From Clostridiales bacterium (GTDB lineage: Bacteria; Bacillota; Clostridia; Lachnospirales; Lachnospiraceae), in contig JAJBVF010000350.1 in assembly GCA_020859965.1 (NCBI GenBank), forward strand, positions 1 to 6,204: DNA of 6,204 nt, read 5' to 3'. The notes under the pieces were generated by a model that did no database searches, had not been told where the DNA came from, and saw nothing but the letters and a program-made list of their open reading frames with translations. Below are positions 5,480-6,204 of this stretch, in pieces. Position numbers and translations under genes: made by a program. Position 1 is the stretch's first letter. Each line of letters begins with the position of its first letter.

Positions 5480-6034
5480 ATGGCTGGTTTTACAAAAGAA
5501 ATCATTATACAGGCGGTGATAGAACTGCTTAATGAACGCCCCTTTTCCCAGATTACGGTGAAGGATGTGGTGGAGAAGTGCGGGATTAACCGCAATACTT
5601 TTTATTATCACTTCCGCGATCTCCGTGATGTCATGGAGTATGCTCTGAAAAGAGAGATGGATCGGATTATGCAGAGCCATCTGGAGGCAGATGATATAAT
5701 GGATGGTCTGACTCAGGTGATGGAGCTTTTTCAGGAAAATAAAAAGGCAATCCTGCATATTTATCGTTCCATGGATCGGGCTGTTCTGCAGCAGTATCTG
5801 GATACTCTGTGTGATTACATTGTGAGAGAGTATATCTGGCAGTCAAGAAGCCGCCTGGATGTGATGCAGCTTTCTGAGGAGGATCAGCGTCTTTTAAAGA
5901 ATGTTGATAAATGTCTGCTGGAAGGAATCCTGCTGGACTGGCTGGAGCATGGGATGAAGGAAGACCTGGCGGCTGACATGCGGCGTGTGATGGTGATTGC
6001 CGAGCTTGCCGAAAAAGAAAAGGATCTGTCATAA
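5480..6034 (+). CDS. TetR/AcrR-family transcriptional regulator
   Basis: This is a 184-residue one-component regulator, typical TetR size. The N-terminal DNA-binding domain spans about residues 3-60: helix 1 (FTKEIIIQAVIELLNERPFS), then the helix-turn-helix TVKDVVEKCGINRNTFYYHF (26-45), with the hallmark FYYHF and following RDLRDVM. The C-terminal part is an all-helical ligand-binding and dimerisation region resembling the TetR_C variants found with DhaS-like regulators of Bacillota (family-level inference). The start ATG at 5480 has GAGG at 466-469 of the 5400s (5466-5469), 10 bases upstream; the nearby ATGs at 5446, 5451 and 5464 are out of frame. The gene is divergent from the esterase operon across the structured gap and is closed by its own terminator at 6058-6093. 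Likely targets are its own promoter, the esterase operon or the gene starting at 6193; the sequence does not say which, and the ligand is unknown. Confidence 0.92.
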   Translation: MAGFTKEIIIQAVIELLNERPFSQITVKDVVEKCGINRNTFYYHFRDLRDVMEYALKREMDRIMQSHLEADDIMDGLTQVMELFQENKKAILHIYRSMDRAVLQQYLDTLCDYIVREYIWQSRSRLDVMQLSEEDQRLLKNVDKCLLEGILLDWLEHGMKEDLAADMRRVMVIAELAEKEKDLS

Positions 6035-6057
6035 AAGAAAGAATTTAGTCAAAAACG

Positions 6058-6093
6058 GAACGGTGTCTGAAATTTGGGCATCGTTCTTTTTTT
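6058..6093 (+). terminator. Intrinsic terminator after the TetR gene
   Basis: GAACGGTGTCT (6058-6068) pairs with GGGCATCGTTC (6076-6086) in an 11-bp stem that includes three G-T wobbles. The loop is GAAATTT, and an uninterrupted run of seven T follows (6087-6093). It lies 23 bases after the TetR stop and separates it from the next plus-strand gene. Confidence 0.88.
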
Positions 6094-6149
6094 GTCTGTT
6101 TTCATTCCACTGGCTTTGCTTTATTTTAAAAATAACTTAAAAAAGCCGG

Positions 6150-6185
6150 CCTCCTGATGCTATAAGGTTCGGCAGAGAAAGGAGG
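6150..6185 (+). promoter_or_regulatory. Strong ribosome binding site with an upstream complementary CCTCCT
   Basis: AAAGGAGG (6178-6185) is a near-perfect Shine-Dalgarno 7 bases before the ATG at 6193. CCTCCT (6150-6155) is an exact complement of AGGAGG (6180-6185) and could fold over the ribosome binding site through a 24-base loop. A second weak pairing, GCCG with CGGC (6145-6148/6170-6173), would compete. No convincing promoter was found between the terminator at 6093 and this site. Confidence 0.4.
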
Positions 6186-6192
6186 GAGTGGG

Positions 6193-6204
6193 ATGGATTC
6201 TTTG
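6193..6204 (+). CDS. Start of an unidentified gene, truncated by the window edge
   Basis: ATG GAT TCT TTG (M-D-S-L) begins 7 bases after a strong AAAGGAGG Shine-Dalgarno, so a real start is likely. Only four codons are visible and the product cannot be named. It lies on the same strand as the TetR gene but after that gene's terminator, so it is probably a separate unit that the TetR protein may control. Confidence 0.65.

Noticed and set aside
5360..5758. Minus-strand 132-residue open frame overlapping the TetR gene start
   Set aside because: It covers the clear TetR helix-turn-helix region on the other strand and has no protein-family signature.
1..6204. CRISPR array, insertion sequence, tRNA or rRNA
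   Set aside because: No regularly spaced direct repeats, transposase reading frame with terminal inverted repeats, or tRNA/rRNA signature sequence was seen on either strand.

Overview
The window looks like chromosomal DNA from a Gram-positive anaerobe of the Clostridia, most likely a Lachnospiraceae-type gut Bacillota. The support is moderate GC, strong GGAGG-type ribosome binding sites, short intergenic gaps, T-tract terminators, and the protein families present. No rRNA, tRNA, CRISPR array, transposase or phage gene was seen.

Layout. (1) Positions 1-644, plus strand: the last 49 codons of a probable zinc-type medium-chain sugar or polyol dehydrogenase, then a YhcH/YjgK/YiaL-family sugar-processing protein. 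They are probably co-transcribed and end at a clear intrinsic terminator (702-738). (2) Positions 740-2109: a self-contained single-gene unit. It has its own sigma-A-like promoter overlapped by a perfect 10-bp palindrome, an AAA ATPase of the DUF4143 type, and a 13-bp hairpin after the stop. (3) Positions 2152-4993, minus strand: a compact three-gene operon read right to left, encoding two different cytoplasmic alpha/beta-hydrolase esterases and an ATP-grasp ligase. (4) Positions 4994-5479: a long non-coding stretch with a multi-hairpin element. It contains two homologous hairpins whose stems show compensatory base changes, a 7-bp long-range closing helix, and a GC-rich hairpin just upstream of the esterase operon. 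The promoter and leader of the next gene follow. (5) Positions 5480-6093, plus strand: a TetR/AcrR-type regulator with its own terminator. (6) Positions 6178-6204: the ribosome binding site and first four codons of another plus-strand gene.

How the parts may work together. The dehydrogenase and YhcH-type protein fit a carbohydrate or sugar-acid catabolic operon. The esterase-esterase-ATP-grasp operon looks like a small biosynthetic or modification module: the ligase would activate a carboxylate and join it to an amine or similar acceptor, and the esterases would trim or release ester-linked substrates. Its substrate is unknown. The divergent TetR regulator is a candidate controller of that operon, of the gene at 6193, or of itself. 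The most unusual part is the structured stretch between the esterase operon and the regulator. It is either a leader RNA element or a copy of an interspersed palindromic repeat, and the sequence alone does not settle which.
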